Shown here one piece after another: positions 25,263 through 34,200 of a stretch of DNA of 64,000 nucleotides (the stretch's first letter is position 1; the number at the start of each line of letters is the position of its first letter). The DNA comes from Exiguobacterium chiriqhucha RW-2. Lineage in GTDB: Bacteria; Bacillota; Bacilli; Exiguobacteriales; Exiguobacteriaceae. The DNA lies in assembly GCF_000416965.1 (NCBI RefSeq), contig NZ_ATCL01000022.1, forward strand, positions 62,001 through 126,000. Reading direction: 5' to 3'. Both the position numbers and the translations under genes were made by a program. Under the pieces are notes generated by a model. The model did not search any database. It was not told where the DNA came from and saw only the letters and a list, made by a program, of their open reading frames with translations.

Positions 25263-25436
25263 AATTATTTTTCGAAAAAACCATATTAGAGATAGACAAA
25301 TCGAGAGTTTCCTAAAATAATGAAATTAAGTGATTTTTTGTAGTTAATTGTTGGAACCTTCAAGCCATTATCACGTATACATGAATTGACGGATCCGTCG
25401 GTTGAAGCTTTGGACATATAGAAATGAGGAGAACAG

Positions 25437-28058
25437 ATGAAAGCAACATGGAAACAAGTTTTATCATTCGTCACGGTGCTCATGCTCGTATTGGCATTGA
25501 TTCCACCACAAGCGAGTGCGGACGCTGGAGCGGGGATGCAAGAGGCGAAGACGCTCAGCCCAGGAGTAGAAGTCACATTCGAAACCGGGACAGACGCCAC
25601 GAATACATACTGGTTCAAAATGGAACGGGGGACTCCATCGGCGATGACGCATATGGAAGTTCAGTTCGATTCGACGAAGCTCGCGAACATCTCGGTCTAT
25701 CCGAGTGCCGATTTGGCAGCGAAGGACGAAACGTTCGAACAGTATCGTTCGAGCGCGACACAAGAAGACGGACAGCAATCGGCGACGATTCGTTTCCCAT
25801 ATGCATGGGAAGGTCCATACTACATCAAAGTGGAGTATCTCCCGATGATGGAAGAAGAGACGGTGTCGCCTTCAGACATCAAACTCGTCTACAACCCGGT
25901 TAAATTGCCGGTCAAGTATGAAAACATCGAGACGGAGGCGGGCATGTGTGCCGTCGAATCGATTTTAAATCCGGCACCAGAGCGCGACTCGATGTTGAAA
26001 CTCATCCGTCGCATTCAGACGGAAGTGTTGGCACAATCGGAGTCAGGCAACGATTTGGCCGCCTTGTACTATCGGACGTCGCCATACCTCATCAAAGCGA
26101 TGGTGAAAGACGGCGCGAAACGCCAACAAGCGTACAATGATTTGAAGGCGTTACAGCCACTCATGAACGCGCTCGTTGATCGGAAATCATACACGCTCAC
26201 GCAAGCGGATGAAGCGGCCATCGAACGGTTACAGACGCTCGTGACGTCAAGTGTGCCGACAGCATTGCAAGCAGAAGTCGACAAGGTAGCAGCTAAGCTT
26301 GGAACGGGTACGCTTGCCGGAACACCGCTCCAAGATGTAATGGGTAAATTCGGGGTATCGATTGAAGTCGATGATGCGCCGCGTTATATCGTCAAATACA
26401 AATCGTCACCGAGCAAGTCGCTCGGTAAGATGAACGCTTTATCGAACGTCTCAGCAGAGAAAGTCGATCTTGGTCGCCCAGGTGACCACTTCGCGGTCGT
26501 CGACGTTGAAGCGGCGAGCACGAAAACGCAAGCGACGGCCAAGTCGACGCTCGAGCGTGACGCGAACGTCGAGTTCATCGAGCCGGTCCAGACGTATCAA
26601 GCGTTCATGGCCGACACGAGTTACGACTATCAATGGTCACTCAATTCAAAATCGGTATTGGCGCCGTTCCAAGATGCTGGAATCGGTATTGACGCTTACG
26701 AGGCACTCAACTTACCGGCTCGATCGGTCAAAGTGGCCGTGCTCGATACGGGTGTCGATTATCGCCTCCTGGACTTTAAAGGACGTGTCGATATCGCCAA
26801 CGAGAAGAACTTTGTCGACCCGAACGGGGAAGGCAGTGCCATCGATGACCACGGCCACGGGACACATGTCGCCGGCGTCATTGGTGCGATTCAAAACAAC
26901 GGGACATCGATGCGCGGCATGATGCCGGCCGTTTCGATTCTCCCGGTCAAAGTGCTTGACGCGAGCGGTTCTGGAGACACAGAACAAATCGCGCTCGGCA
27001 TCAAGTATGCGGTCGATGCGGGTGCCAAAGTCATCAACATGAGCCTCGGCGGCAGCGAAAGTCGGACAATCGGCTACATGTTGAAGTACGCATATGACCG
27101 TGGTGTCGTCGTCGTGGCGGCAACCGGGAACGACGGCGATTCAAGCCTGTCATACCCAGCTTCATCGAAATACACGATCTCGGTCGGTGCGACGAACACG
27201 TTCGGCATCGTCTCGGATTACTCGAACCACGGATACGGCGTCGACGTCGTGGCACCGGGAACGAAAGTCGCGAGCCTCGTGCCAAACGGTAACGTCGTCT
27301 ATATGGACGGAACGAGCATGGCGACACCGCACGTCTCGGCCGTCGTTGGTTTGTTGTTATCGACACGTCCGACACTCAAAGTGGAAGAAGTACGTCAATT
27401 GCTCCATCGCACAGCGGAACCAGTCGCCTTCTCAGGCGGCGATGCGACCGAAGGTATGAGCTATGAAGACGGACTTGACTATTTCATGGAAGATTCGGAA
27501 GAAGAACTTCCGTTCAACTATGATTACATCAGCGGCTATGGCAAAGTGAACGTGCATTATGCGGCTTCGATGCTGCGTCTCTATGCCAAGCCAGGAATCG
27601 TCCGTGACAATTCGACCGTATTTGCCGCTAGCGTGCAAAGCGGGACGACAGTGACGGTCTATAACGGCGAGAAACGTCTTGCGACAGGAACGTCGAAACA
27701 GGCTCGGGTCGCCTTGAACATCGGAGCACAAAAAGCAGGCACGACACTCCGTGTCGTCTATAGCAACGGCAAGCTCGTTTCGAGCGAACGTCTCCTTGTC
27801 ACAACAGGAGCTCGTCCGAAACAGCCGGTCGTCACGACACCGCGTGCGAACGCGAAACAAGTGACGGGTCGCGCCGACGCTGGAATGACGGTCATCGTGC
27901 GTGATGCGAAGCGCCGTGTCATCGGGAAAGGGACGACTGGACTCACAGGATCGTTCGTCACGAAGACACGCACGCTCAAAAAAGGAGAGCGTCTCTCGGT
28001 TCATATCGAAGATGCGAAAGGCCGCGCCAGCCAGATGAAGCAAGTCATCGTCAAATAA
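25437..28058 (+). CDS. Secreted subtilisin-like serine protease (S8)
   Basis: An 873-residue exoprotease. A signal peptide ends near residue 28 (QASADA). Residues about 30-310 hold a beta-rich pre-domain and a helical region. An I9-type inhibitor propeptide lies at about 320-390. The catalytic domain has D437 (VAVLDTG), H474 (GHGTHVAG), oxyanion N565 (TGNDG) and S627 (GTSMATP). Two Ig-like repeats of about 80 residues end the protein (from about 715), with many Lys/Arg that may bind the wall. TGAGGAGAACAG precedes the ATG. A GACGGATCCGTC palindrome (25388-25399) lies upstream. Confidence 0.93.
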   Translation: MKATWKQVLSFVTVLMLVLALIPPQASADAGAGMQEAKTLSPGVEVTFETGTDATNTYWFKMERGTPSAMTHMEVQFDSTKLANISVYPSADLAAKDETFEQYRSSATQEDGQQSATIRFPYAWEGPYYIKVEYLPMMEEETVSPSDIKLVYNPVKLPVKYENIETEAGMCAVESILNPAPERDSMLKLIRRIQTEVLAQSESGNDLAALYYRTSPYLIKAMVKDGAKRQQAYNDLKALQPLMNALVDRKSYTLTQADEAAIERLQTLVTSSVPTALQAEVDKVAAKLGTGTLAGTPLQDVMGKFGVSIEVDDAPRYIVKYKSSPSKSLGKMNALSNVSAEKVDLGRPGDHFAVVDVEAASTKTQATAKSTLERDANVEFIEPVQTYQAFMADTSYDYQWSLNSKSVLAPFQDAGIGIDAYEALNLPARSVKVAVLDTGVDYRLLDFKGRVDIANEKNFVDPNGEGSAIDDHGHGTHVAGVIGAIQNNGTSMRGMMPAVSILPVKVLDASGSGDTEQIALGIKYAVDAGAKVINMSLGGSESRTIGYMLKYAYDRGVVVVAATGNDGDSSLSYPASSKYTISVGATNTFGIVSDYSNHGYGVDVVAPGTKVASLVPNGNVVYMDGTSMATPHVSAVVGLLLSTRPTLKVEEVRQLLHRTAEPVAFSGGDATEGMSYEDGLDYFMEDSEEELPFNYDYISGYGKVNVHYAASMLRLYAKPGIVRDNSTVFAASVQSGTTVTVYNGEKRLATGTSKQARVALNIGAQKAGTTLRVVYSNGKLVSSERLLVTTGARPKQPVVTTPRANAKQVTGRADAGMTVIVRDAKRRVIGKGTTGLTGSFVTKTRTLKKGERLSVHIEDAKGRASQMKQVIVK

Positions 28059-28068
28059 GTGCGCAATC

Positions 28069-28104
28069 AACAAGGAGTTCGCCGCGGCGAACTCCTTGTT
28101 TTGT
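28069..28104. terminator. Terminator of the subtilase gene (32-bp perfect palindrome)
   Basis: 28069-28100 is an uninterrupted perfect inverted repeat centred on CCGCGG, followed by TTTTG. It is unusually long and may stop transcription from both sides, as the next gene is convergent. Confidence 0.85.
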
Positions 28105-28107
28105 CTT

Positions 28108-28434
28108 CTATTCGAGGATGCCGAGGAGCTCCATGACGAGTAGGACGAACAGTCCGGAGCCGAGGACGGCCGCGAAGAAGACGAGCACGGCGTACTCTTT
28201 TTGTTTCAAGATGGCCCACCATCCGGTCACGAATGCTCCGAGGCCGAGGACGGAGAACGTGGTCATATAGCTGAGCCGAAGCATGTTCGCGGCGTTGTCG
28301 CTCCAAAGCGTCGAATGAAAGGTCGTATCGAAGTTATCGAGCAGGAGGAACGGCACGTACATGGCCAGGAACAAGCCGATGAGGATGATCGACCACTTGC
28401 CGACCGAGGTGCGAGGAAACAAGGCGCCATTCAT
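28108..28434 (-). CDS. Small three-helix membrane protein (paralogue of 33736-34047)
   Basis: A 108-residue membrane protein with three hydrophobic segments (about 14-34, 53-73, 80-105), a short N-terminal tail with GKWSI and an external loop with FDTTFHSTLWSDN. Family unknown. It shares the pattern GKWS, FxTxF/L, GAFVTGxxxIL and a VFF-x3-LG helix with the 103-residue protein encoded at 33736-34047, so the two are paralogues. GAGGTG is upstream of ATG at 28434. Confidence 0.7.
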   Translation of the reverse strand: MNGALFPRTSVGKWSIILIGLFLAMYVPFLLLDNFDTTFHSTLWSDNAANMLRLSYMTTFSVLGLGAFVTGWWAILKQKEYAVLVFFAAVLGSGLFVLLVMELLGILE

Positions 28435-28555
28435 GACGATTCACCTCTTTTCGTTGCGAGATCATCTGTATAGAACTATTCCCGTTTTGGCGAAAAGTTG
28501 ACGGATTTCGTGGAAACGACATGATATAGTCGAAATGAGAGAGCGAGGGATGGCG

Positions 28556-28683
28556 ATGGTCAAGGCGGGAACGCAGCTTTCAAGTTCAAGACGACGATGG
28601 GGCAACTCGATGACTTATGCGCCCAACTCAAATGCTTTATCCGACGAGAGACCGACCATGTCGCATCGCTCTATGAACGATGA
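28556..28683 (+). pseudogene. Possible small gene with a one-base frameshift
   Basis: ATG at 28556, 6 bp after GAGGG, reads MVKAG and then meets GGG (28567-28569). If one extra G is assumed, the frame continues as NAAFKFKTTMGQLDDL and on to VASLYER with TGA at 28681-28683, giving a plausible 42-residue helical protein directly before a strong terminator. As given, that second frame has no good start. This could be a decayed gene, a sequencing error in the G run, or coincidence. Confidence 0.35.
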
Positions 28684-28684
28684 C

Positions 28685-28715
28685 AAGCCCAGACAAAAGC
28701 GTCTGGGCTTGTTTT
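28685..28715 (+). terminator. Terminator between the small frameshifted gene and rluF
   Basis: AAGCCCAGAC and GTCTGGGCTT form a perfect 10-bp stem, followed by GTTTT on the plus strand. Its presence suggests that the 28.5-kb region is transcribed rightward. Confidence 0.8.
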
Positions 28716-29424
28716 AATACCATTCTTTCGGTTCGTAATTCAATTCGCGGAACAACTGCTCGCGCTCTTTCTTCGACAGGTCGCGCCATTGTCCGGGCGG
28801 GAGCTTGCCGAGCGTGATGTTCATGACACGTACGCGCTGAAGACGGTACACCTCGTAGCCGAGCGCTTCACACATGCGACGGATTTGGCGGTTGAGTCCT
28901 TGCGTCAGCGTGATGTTGAAATCGAACTTCGACAGTTGGTGGACTTTACACGGCAACGTCTTCTGGCCGAGGATTTTGACGCCGGCTTCCATCTGTTCGA
29001 CGAACTCCGGGGTAATTGGCTTATCGACCGAGACGATGTATTCTTTCTCGTGCTCGCCCTCGGCGCGAAGGATTTCGTTGACGATATCACCGTCGTTCGT
29101 CATCAAGATGAGCCCTTCCGAGTCTTTATCGAGACGGCCGATATTGAAGATGCGTAGCGGGTGGTTGACGAGGTCGACCAAGTTGCCCTTGACCTTCTTC
29201 TCGGTCGTGCTCGTGATCCCGACCGGTTTATGGACGGCGATATAGACGTTGTTTCGTGCGACGCGGGCGGCCGAACCGTTGACGAGCACTTCGTCTCCTG
29301 GGTTCACTTGGTCGCCGATTTTCGCTTTCTTCCCGTTGATGGTGACCCGTCCTTCTTCGACGAGACGGTCGGCTTGGCGGCGGGACGCCTTGCCGGATTC
29401 ACTGATGAATTTGTTGATACGCAT
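28714..29424 (-). CDS. rluF: 23S rRNA pseudouridine synthase RluF
   Basis: A 236-residue RsuA/RluF-type pseudouridine synthase. An N-terminal S4 RNA-binding domain ([20 protein letters not shown]) is followed by the catalytic block [19 protein letters not shown] with the active-site Asp, and [17 protein letters not shown]. RluF modifies 23S U2604 in E. coli. The extension after the core is short, so it is close to the RluF subgroup, though RluB/RsuA relatives cannot be fully excluded. Confidence 0.87.
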   Translation of the reverse strand: MRINKFISESGKASRRQADRLVEEGRVTINGKKAKIGDQVNPGDEVLVNGSAARVARNNVYIAVHKPVGITSTTEKKVKGNLVDLVNHPLRIFNIGRLDKDSEGLILMTNDGDIVNEILRAEGEHEKEYIVSVDKPITPEFVEQMEAGVKILGQKTLPCKVHQLSKFDFNITLTQGLNRQIRRMCEALGYEVYRLQRVRVMNITLGKLPPGQWRDLSKKEREQLFRELNYEPKEWY

Positions 29425-29520
29425 AGATCCACGTCCTTTTTTTGGCTTCGTCCTCTCACTATAACGTATTTTACATGTGCCTGAAAGCGGGAAACGACCG
29501 AGTAGAGAGGATGTGGCACG

Positions 29521-30330
29521 ATGGATCAGGCACGTGTGCTATTGCAAGACGCAATTCGATTTCAACAAGCGCTCATGACGTCGTCGTTTCAGGCGGAACT
29601 GATTGATGGCGCCTCGCCGGTCTTATGGTATGGACGCCCGACGCAGCAACAGTGGCTCACCGTCGGGACGAACCCGTCGCGCGGCGAATTTTATGAACAG
29701 GACGGCACCGTCAGAAGTGGGGAATCGCAAAAGTTCTATTGGCGTGACGAATCACTCGATACCTACTTGCAAGATGAAAGTGCGCTCGAAGCGACGCTTG
29801 ACTATGCTGCGACTTACTTTGAGGGCGGACGGGCGACGACGAGTTGGTTCGGCAAACCGGGCGGGGCGAAGCTCGAGGCTCTGCTTGAAGGCATGGGACG
29901 CTCATTCTACGATGGGTCGGCGCTCCATATCGACTTCTTCAAATATGCGACGTCGCGTCAGATGGGCCAATTGCGGACGGGACGCCAGTGGATGGAGCAC
30001 CCAACATCGCTCGATTTGCTCGAACGGACGATTCGTTATGTGACCCCGTCCCGTTTGATCGTCCTGGGGCGGGATAACTGTGCGGCATTTACTGGGTTCA
30101 CGCACAGTGAACGGCTCGACGCGTATCCAAGTGCCTGGTTCGAGCTCGGTTATCATGCGACGCTCCATGTCCCGATGGTCGGACTGCATTTCAAACCATC
30201 CGAAGTGTTCGTCGGTCTCGGGAACGGTCGAGACGCGTTCGGGCTCCACCATGGCTCGTATGCGAAACGGGAGCATCTGATGCAAATCGGGGCGGCCATC
30301 GAAGCGAGCGCTCGTCGTTATTTTGGCTGA
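29521..30330 (+). CDS. Uncharacterised protein with UDG-superfamily-like motifs
   Basis: A 269-residue soluble protein. [14 protein letters not shown] (about residues 42-55) resembles motif 1 of the uracil-DNA glycosylase superfamily; [12 protein letters not shown] and [12 protein letters not shown] fit the following strands; [10 protein letters not shown] may be the late motif. Catalytic identity is not established. GAGAGGATG lies upstream of the ATG. Its last 13 bp overlap the end of the convergent C39-like gene. Confidence 0.65.
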   Translation: MDQARVLLQDAIRFQQALMTSSFQAELIDGASPVLWYGRPTQQQWLTVGTNPSRGEFYEQDGTVRSGESQKFYWRDESLDTYLQDESALEATLDYAATYFEGGRATTSWFGKPGGAKLEALLEGMGRSFYDGSALHIDFFKYATSRQMGQLRTGRQWMEHPTSLDLLERTIRYVTPSRLIVLGRDNCAAFTGFTHSERLDAYPSAWFELGYHATLHVPMVGLHFKPSEVFVGLGNGRDAFGLHHGSYAKREHLMQIGAAIEASARRYFG

Positions 30331-30977
30331 ACGTCAAGCTTTGGCGGCTGAACGCGTGTGATACTGCCCCAAAAGTTGAACTCGTTGAAATCGATATAGC
30401 GGATGTCGCGGGAGCGGTTATCGAGCACCTCGAGCAAGATGACGTCGGGAAAGCCTGGCTTGTGGAAGATGATGTACCCGATTCCGGTCACGGAGTGATT
30501 TTTATAAAATCCGTTCGCCATATTCAAGATGAAGGGGCGGTCGGCCGCGAGTTCGCGCTCGAATGTCGACCATTTCCATAAATAACGTGAGCTGCTGTTC
30601 CCTTTGTAGCCGTAATGGGCCCATAGTTTCGTGACGATCGTGCTGATTCGAGTCGGCGGTGTGCCTTTCTCGTCTTTGAACTGATGAGTGAGCGCAATCT
30701 CACGCGCGTCTCGTTGAATCTCGATTACGTCCTCTGGGATGCGCTCATAGCCAAGGTCATGGTAATAGCGGAAAATGGCCGTCATCGAGGTGAGTGTACA
30801 ATTGTTCTTGCCCCCGTTGAACGCTTTTTGAAGCAACACTGGAACCCCGCTGATGCGCTTCTCGCTCTTGACCGTCCAATGGCCGTGATAGCGGTCGTTC
30901 ACGTAGGCCTCAGGGTCGATGATTCCAGCGTAGCCTTTCTTCGCTACTTCGAGCTGTCCGGCATAATGTTCGTCCAT
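30318..30977 (-). CDS. C39/papain-like cysteine peptidase family protein
   Basis: A 219-residue protein with a papain-like arrangement: NNCTLTSMTAIFRYY (Cys nucleophile, about 76), KNHSVTGIGYIIF (His, about 176) and LEVLDNRSRDIRYIDF (Asp). No signal peptide is seen, so it may act inside the cell; the substrate is unknown. ATG at 30977 has GGGAGGTG upstream. It lies 3' of yjiH in the same orientation, separated by a hairpin. Confidence 0.72.
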   Translation of the reverse strand: MDEHYAGQLEVAKKGYAGIIDPEAYVNDRYHGHWTVKSEKRISGVPVLLQKAFNGGKNNCTLTSMTAIFRYYHDLGYERIPEDVIEIQRDAREIALTHQFKDEKGTPPTRISTIVTKLWAHYGYKGNSSSRYLWKWSTFERELAADRPFILNMANGFYKNHSVTGIGYIIFHKPGFPDVILLEVLDNRSRDIRYIDFNEFNFWGSITRVQPPKLDVQPK

Positions 30978-31004
30978 GACGCACCTCCCTTTTTCTTTAT
31001 TATA

Positions 31005-31043
31005 CAAACAACGCCCGTCCTCTGGAATGAGAGAACGGGCGTG
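31005..31043 (-). terminator. Hairpin/terminator after yjiH
   Basis: ACGCCCGTTCTC pairs with GAGGACGGGCGT-like sequence on the minus strand, followed by TTGTTTG. The T run is weak, and a TATAAT just beyond may start the C39-like gene. Confidence 0.6.
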
Positions 31044-31049
31044 TCGTCG

Positions 31050-32426
31050 TCAAAAGATGAGATGGGCGATCCCGACGATAATCGGTAACGTGATGATCGT
31101 CCGCAACAAGAAGATGAGAACGAGATCGAAGAACGAGATTGGCAATTTTGAGCCGAGCAACAATCCACCGACCTCAGACATGAAGATGAGCTGGGTGACG
31201 GACACACAGGCGATGACGAATCGCGTCAACTCGCTCTCGATACCGCTACCGAGCACGGCCGGCAAGAACATATCGGCGAACCCGACGACCATCGTCTGGG
31301 CCGCGGCCTCTGCTTCGGGCACTTGCAACAGCATGAGAATCGGTTCGAACGGTTTGCCGAGAATCGTGAACAATGACGTGTGCTCGGCGATGACGAGCGC
31401 AATCGTTCCGACGGCCATGACGACCGGCAAAATGCCGAGCCACATGTCGAGCACGTTTTGGAACCCGTCTTTGAACGTGGCGCCGGCGCCTTTACTCGAT
31501 TTTGATTTGAGCAACGCTTGACGCAGTGCCCAGACGCGCATCGGGACGTTCGCCGGTACCGGCTCTTCCGGTTTCAATTCCGTCTTTTCATATGCCGTGT
31601 CGGGCTTACGGGACAACGGATAGATGCGCGGCATGATGAGCGCGGCGACGATACCAGACAAGATAATAGTTCCGTAATAATGCGGGAAGTAGGCGTCGAG
31701 TTTCATGTACGACAAGATGACGATTGTGAACGTGATCGAGACGACAGAGAACGTCGTGGCGATAATCGAGGCTTCCCGTTTCGTGTAGTAGCCTTCTTCA
31801 TATTGTCTTGTCGTTAATAAAATTCCGATTGTGGCGTCCCCGACCCAAGACGCGAGCGCGTCAAGCGAGGCCCGACCCGGTAGACGGAACAGCGGGCGCA
31901 TCACTTTGATGAGCATCGTACCGACGAACTCGAGCAATCCGAAGTTCAACAGGAGCGGCAATAACATCCCGGCGAACAAGAACGTCGCGAATAAAATCGG
32001 AATCAATTGATAAAGCAACAGGCCGCCCGTGAACTCGGACGTGATCGCCTCGGGCCCGATGACGAGTAACGTCATAAAGCCGGCGATGAAGCCGATGACG
32101 CGCATCACAAACCAAAACGGTGTGACGTTGAACAACGTGTTCAAATGAGGGCGCTCTAAGATGAACGCCGGTTTGACCGCATACGCGATGAGTGAGCCGA
32201 CGACCGAGATGCCCATCATGATGACGGCAATCGTCGGTACGATGCCGCCGATCAAATCAATCAGCCAGTTCGATAAAAAGGCGACGGGAATGGTGAACCC
32301 GTCACCAGACGGGATTGGGACGATGAAGAATAGAATCCCGATTAACGATGGAATGATGAATTTCATGTAATCTGCTGACGTGAATCTGGGCCCGTCATGA
32401 CCGGACCGGTTTGGTGTGTGATTCAT
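31050..32426 (-). CDS. YjiH family membrane protein (nucleoside-recognition/gate domain)
   Basis: A 458-residue polytopic membrane protein with about 11 helices and two gate-like domains (SWVGDATIGILLTTRQYEEGYYTKREASII; FADMFLPAVLGSGIESELTRFVI). YjiH proteins resemble SpmA/SpmB-type nucleoside-recognition proteins; the transported substrate is unknown. The start has AAGGGG upstream. A strong promoter and a structured leader of about 95 nt precede it. Confidence 0.85.
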   Translation of the reverse strand: MNHTPNRSGHDGPRFTSADYMKFIIPSLIGILFFIVPIPSGDGFTIPVAFLSNWLIDLIGGIVPTIAVIMMGISVVGSLIAYAVKPAFILERPHLNTLFNVTPFWFVMRVIGFIAGFMTLLVIGPEAITSEFTGGLLLYQLIPILFATFLFAGMLLPLLLNFGLLEFVGTMLIKVMRPLFRLPGRASLDALASWVGDATIGILLTTRQYEEGYYTKREASIIATTFSVVSITFTIVILSYMKLDAYFPHYYGTIILSGIVAALIMPRIYPLSRKPDTAYEKTELKPEEPVPANVPMRVWALRQALLKSKSSKGAGATFKDGFQNVLDMWLGILPVVMAVGTIALVIAEHTSLFTILGKPFEPILMLLQVPEAEAAAQTMVVGFADMFLPAVLGSGIESELTRFVIACVSVTQLIFMSEVGGLLLGSKLPISFFDLVLIFLLRTIITLPIIVGIAHLIF

Positions 32427-32557
32427 TCAATTTACCCCTTTTCCCCGAAAGTGTAGTGTGCGCTTCACTGGCACGTCCCCATCGTGCGTTACGTGAATTG
32501 CTATGAAGGAATAGCTTCTTCTCGTTCATTATAGAGAAGTGAACATCCAGCAGGCAA
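32427..32557 (-). promoter_or_regulatory. Promoter and structured 5' leader of yjiH
   Basis: Minus-strand TTGCCT (32552-32557), 18 bp, TATAAT (32528-32533). The leader (about 32521 to 32427) folds into a GCTAT/ATAGC hairpin (32500-32515) and a nested hairpin: outer TTCAC/GTGAA (32464-32468, 32493-32497) and inner GCACG/CGTGC (32471-32475, 32483-32487). A cre-like sequence AGAAAGCGTTCTCA (12 of 14) lies at 32583-32596. Confidence 0.55.
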
Positions 32558-32699
32558 CAACCCGTTGTAATTTTCTGAAAAAAGAAAGCGTTCTCAAGAG
32601 CGAACTATTCGTATTCTCCGGCTCACTTTAGTATGATGACGGCGAGTCTTACAAAATCGAGATATTCACCATATATACTTTAGGAACGGAGCGATACAG

Positions 32700-33692
32700 A
32701 TGAGATTAAGTGTATTGGATCAAGCGCCGGTGACATCCGGACATACGTCAGAACATGCGTTACAAAGTGCGGTCGAACTGGCCCAATTGGCAGAAGAGCT
32801 CGGCTATTACCGGATGTGGATGGCCGAACATCACGGCGGCATGTCGTTCGCCAGCTCGGCACCGGAAGTCGTCGCGGCTTATATTGCGGCCAAGACAGAA
32901 CGAATTCGTCTTGGGTCAGGTGGCATCATGATGATGCACTATTCACCGCTCAAAATGGCCGAAGTATTCAAGACGCTCAGTGCGCTCGCACCGGGCCGCA
33001 TCGACTTTGGAGTCGGGCGGGCACCGGGTGGAGACGCCAACGCCATTTACGCGATGTCGCAAGGGCAAAAACCGATGATGGACGGCCTGTATGAAAAACT
33101 CGGGACGACACTCCAACTCATCAACGATGAGGCGCCGGAAGAACGATGGTATAAGAATACGCCGGCAGCGCCGACGGGGGTGAAGCTCCCTGAGGCATGG
33201 CTCCTCGGGTCGAGCGGGAACAGCGCCATCCAAGCAGGACGGATGGGGCTCGGCTATTCCTTCGCTCAATTCTTCAATGGGGAACTGAGTGTCGCGGCGC
33301 TTGACGCGTATCGTCAGCACTTCACCCCGTCCACTTTCATGGAGAAGCCGGACATCAGCGTCACGTATCTCGTCACGACGGCCGAGACGGAAGAAGAGGC
33401 CGAGTATTTGGCACGTCCATCCGATCTATCGCGCCTGTTCTTGATGAAAGGCCAGCTCCGCCAATTGATGAGTCCGGAGGCAGCACACGACTATCCGCTC
33501 ACCGAAATCGACAAGATTCAAATCGCCAACAACCGAAAAATCCATCTCGTCGGGACACCGAAGCAGATTGCGACGCAACTGCAGGAAGAATCAGCCCATT
33601 ATGGATTTGATGAGGCGATGATTTGCAGCATCCAGCATACACAAGAGAGCCGCTTGAACGTCTATCGGTTGCTCGCCAAAGAACTTCTATGA
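32700..33692 (+). CDS. LLM-class flavin-dependent oxidoreductase
   Basis: A 330-residue bacterial luciferase-like monooxygenase (TIM barrel). RMWMAEHHGGMSFASSAPEV, LGSGGIMMMHYSPLKMAEVFKTL, GRIDFGVGRAPGGD and LLGSSGNSAIQAGRMGLGYSFAQFF match the YhbW/YvbT-type group. It probably uses FMNH2 on a small organic substrate that cannot be named. ATG at 32700 follows GGAACGGAG. Confidence 0.9.
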   Translation: MRLSVLDQAPVTSGHTSEHALQSAVELAQLAEELGYYRMWMAEHHGGMSFASSAPEVVAAYIAAKTERIRLGSGGIMMMHYSPLKMAEVFKTLSALAPGRIDFGVGRAPGGDANAIYAMSQGQKPMMDGLYEKLGTTLQLINDEAPEERWYKNTPAAPTGVKLPEAWLLGSSGNSAIQAGRMGLGYSFAQFFNGELSVAALDAYRQHFTPSTFMEKPDISVTYLVTTAETEEEAEYLARPSDLSRLFLMKGQLRQLMSPEAAHDYPLTEIDKIQIANNRKIHLVGTPKQIATQLQEESAHYGFDEAMICSIQHTQESRLNVYRLLAKELL

Positions 33693-33697
33693 CGAAC

Positions 33698-33734
33698 ACT
33701 GCACCGGTCCTAACGGGGACCGGTGCAGTTTTTG
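33698..33734. terminator. Bidirectional terminator after LLM gene
   Basis: ACTGCACCGGTCC and GGACCGGTGCAGT form a 13-bp stem with TTTTT after it; also serves the convergent membrane protein gene. Confidence 0.9.
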
Positions 33735-33735
33735 A

Positions 33736-34047
33736 TTAGAGGAACAGTTGCATGAGCACGAACAAAGCGACAAGCCCGCCAAGCGAGACGGTAAAGAAAA
33801 CGGCGACCGAACGTTCGTGATTGCGTAAGATCGTATACACCCCCACGACGAACGCACCGAGTGCGGCGGCGATGGCCAACATCGATACGATAGCCGCCCA
33901 CGTGTTGTCGAATAACGTGTCGAAGTTGAACGGTTGAGCGGATTGGACGATGAGAGCAGACACGAGTAAGAGCACGAACACCGCAAGCAACAAGAGGACC
34001 GACCATTTTCCGGGCCGTGTCTGTGGATAGACGTTTCGACTGAGCAT
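33736..34047 (-). CDS. Small three-helix membrane protein (paralogue of 28108-28434)
   Basis: A 103-residue membrane protein with three hydrophobic helices (about 15-35, 50-70, 80-103). It begins with PGKWSVLLLL, has FNFDTLFDNTW in the first loop and GAFVVGVYTILRNHERSVAVFF, aligning with the 108-residue protein 5.6 kb away. Function unknown. GAGGTGAACCATC precedes the ATG. A possible sigma-B promoter is upstream. Confidence 0.7.
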   Translation of the reverse strand: MLSRNVYPQTRPGKWSVLLLLAVFVLLLVSALIVQSAQPFNFDTLFDNTWAAIVSMLAIAAALGAFVVGVYTILRNHERSVAVFFTVSLGGLVALFVLMQLFL

Positions 34048-34083
34048 GATGGTTCACCTCACTTTTGCGACTTTTACTTATCT

Positions 34084-34111
34084 ATACCCGATTATTACCC
34101 GCTCGTTAAAA
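34084..34111 (-). promoter_or_regulatory. Possible sigma-B promoter of the 103-residue membrane protein gene
   Basis: Minus-strand GGGTAT (34084-34089), a perfect sigma-B -10, with TTTTAA (34106-34111) 16 bp upstream as a near-consensus -35. Confidence 0.4.
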
Positions 34112-34200
34112 ACGTCTTCCCCTTTTTTTAAACGGTTTCGTGAACAAGACCGGCTAAAACCACTAAACTAGAAGAAACGGAGATTGCCTGGAGGTACAGT

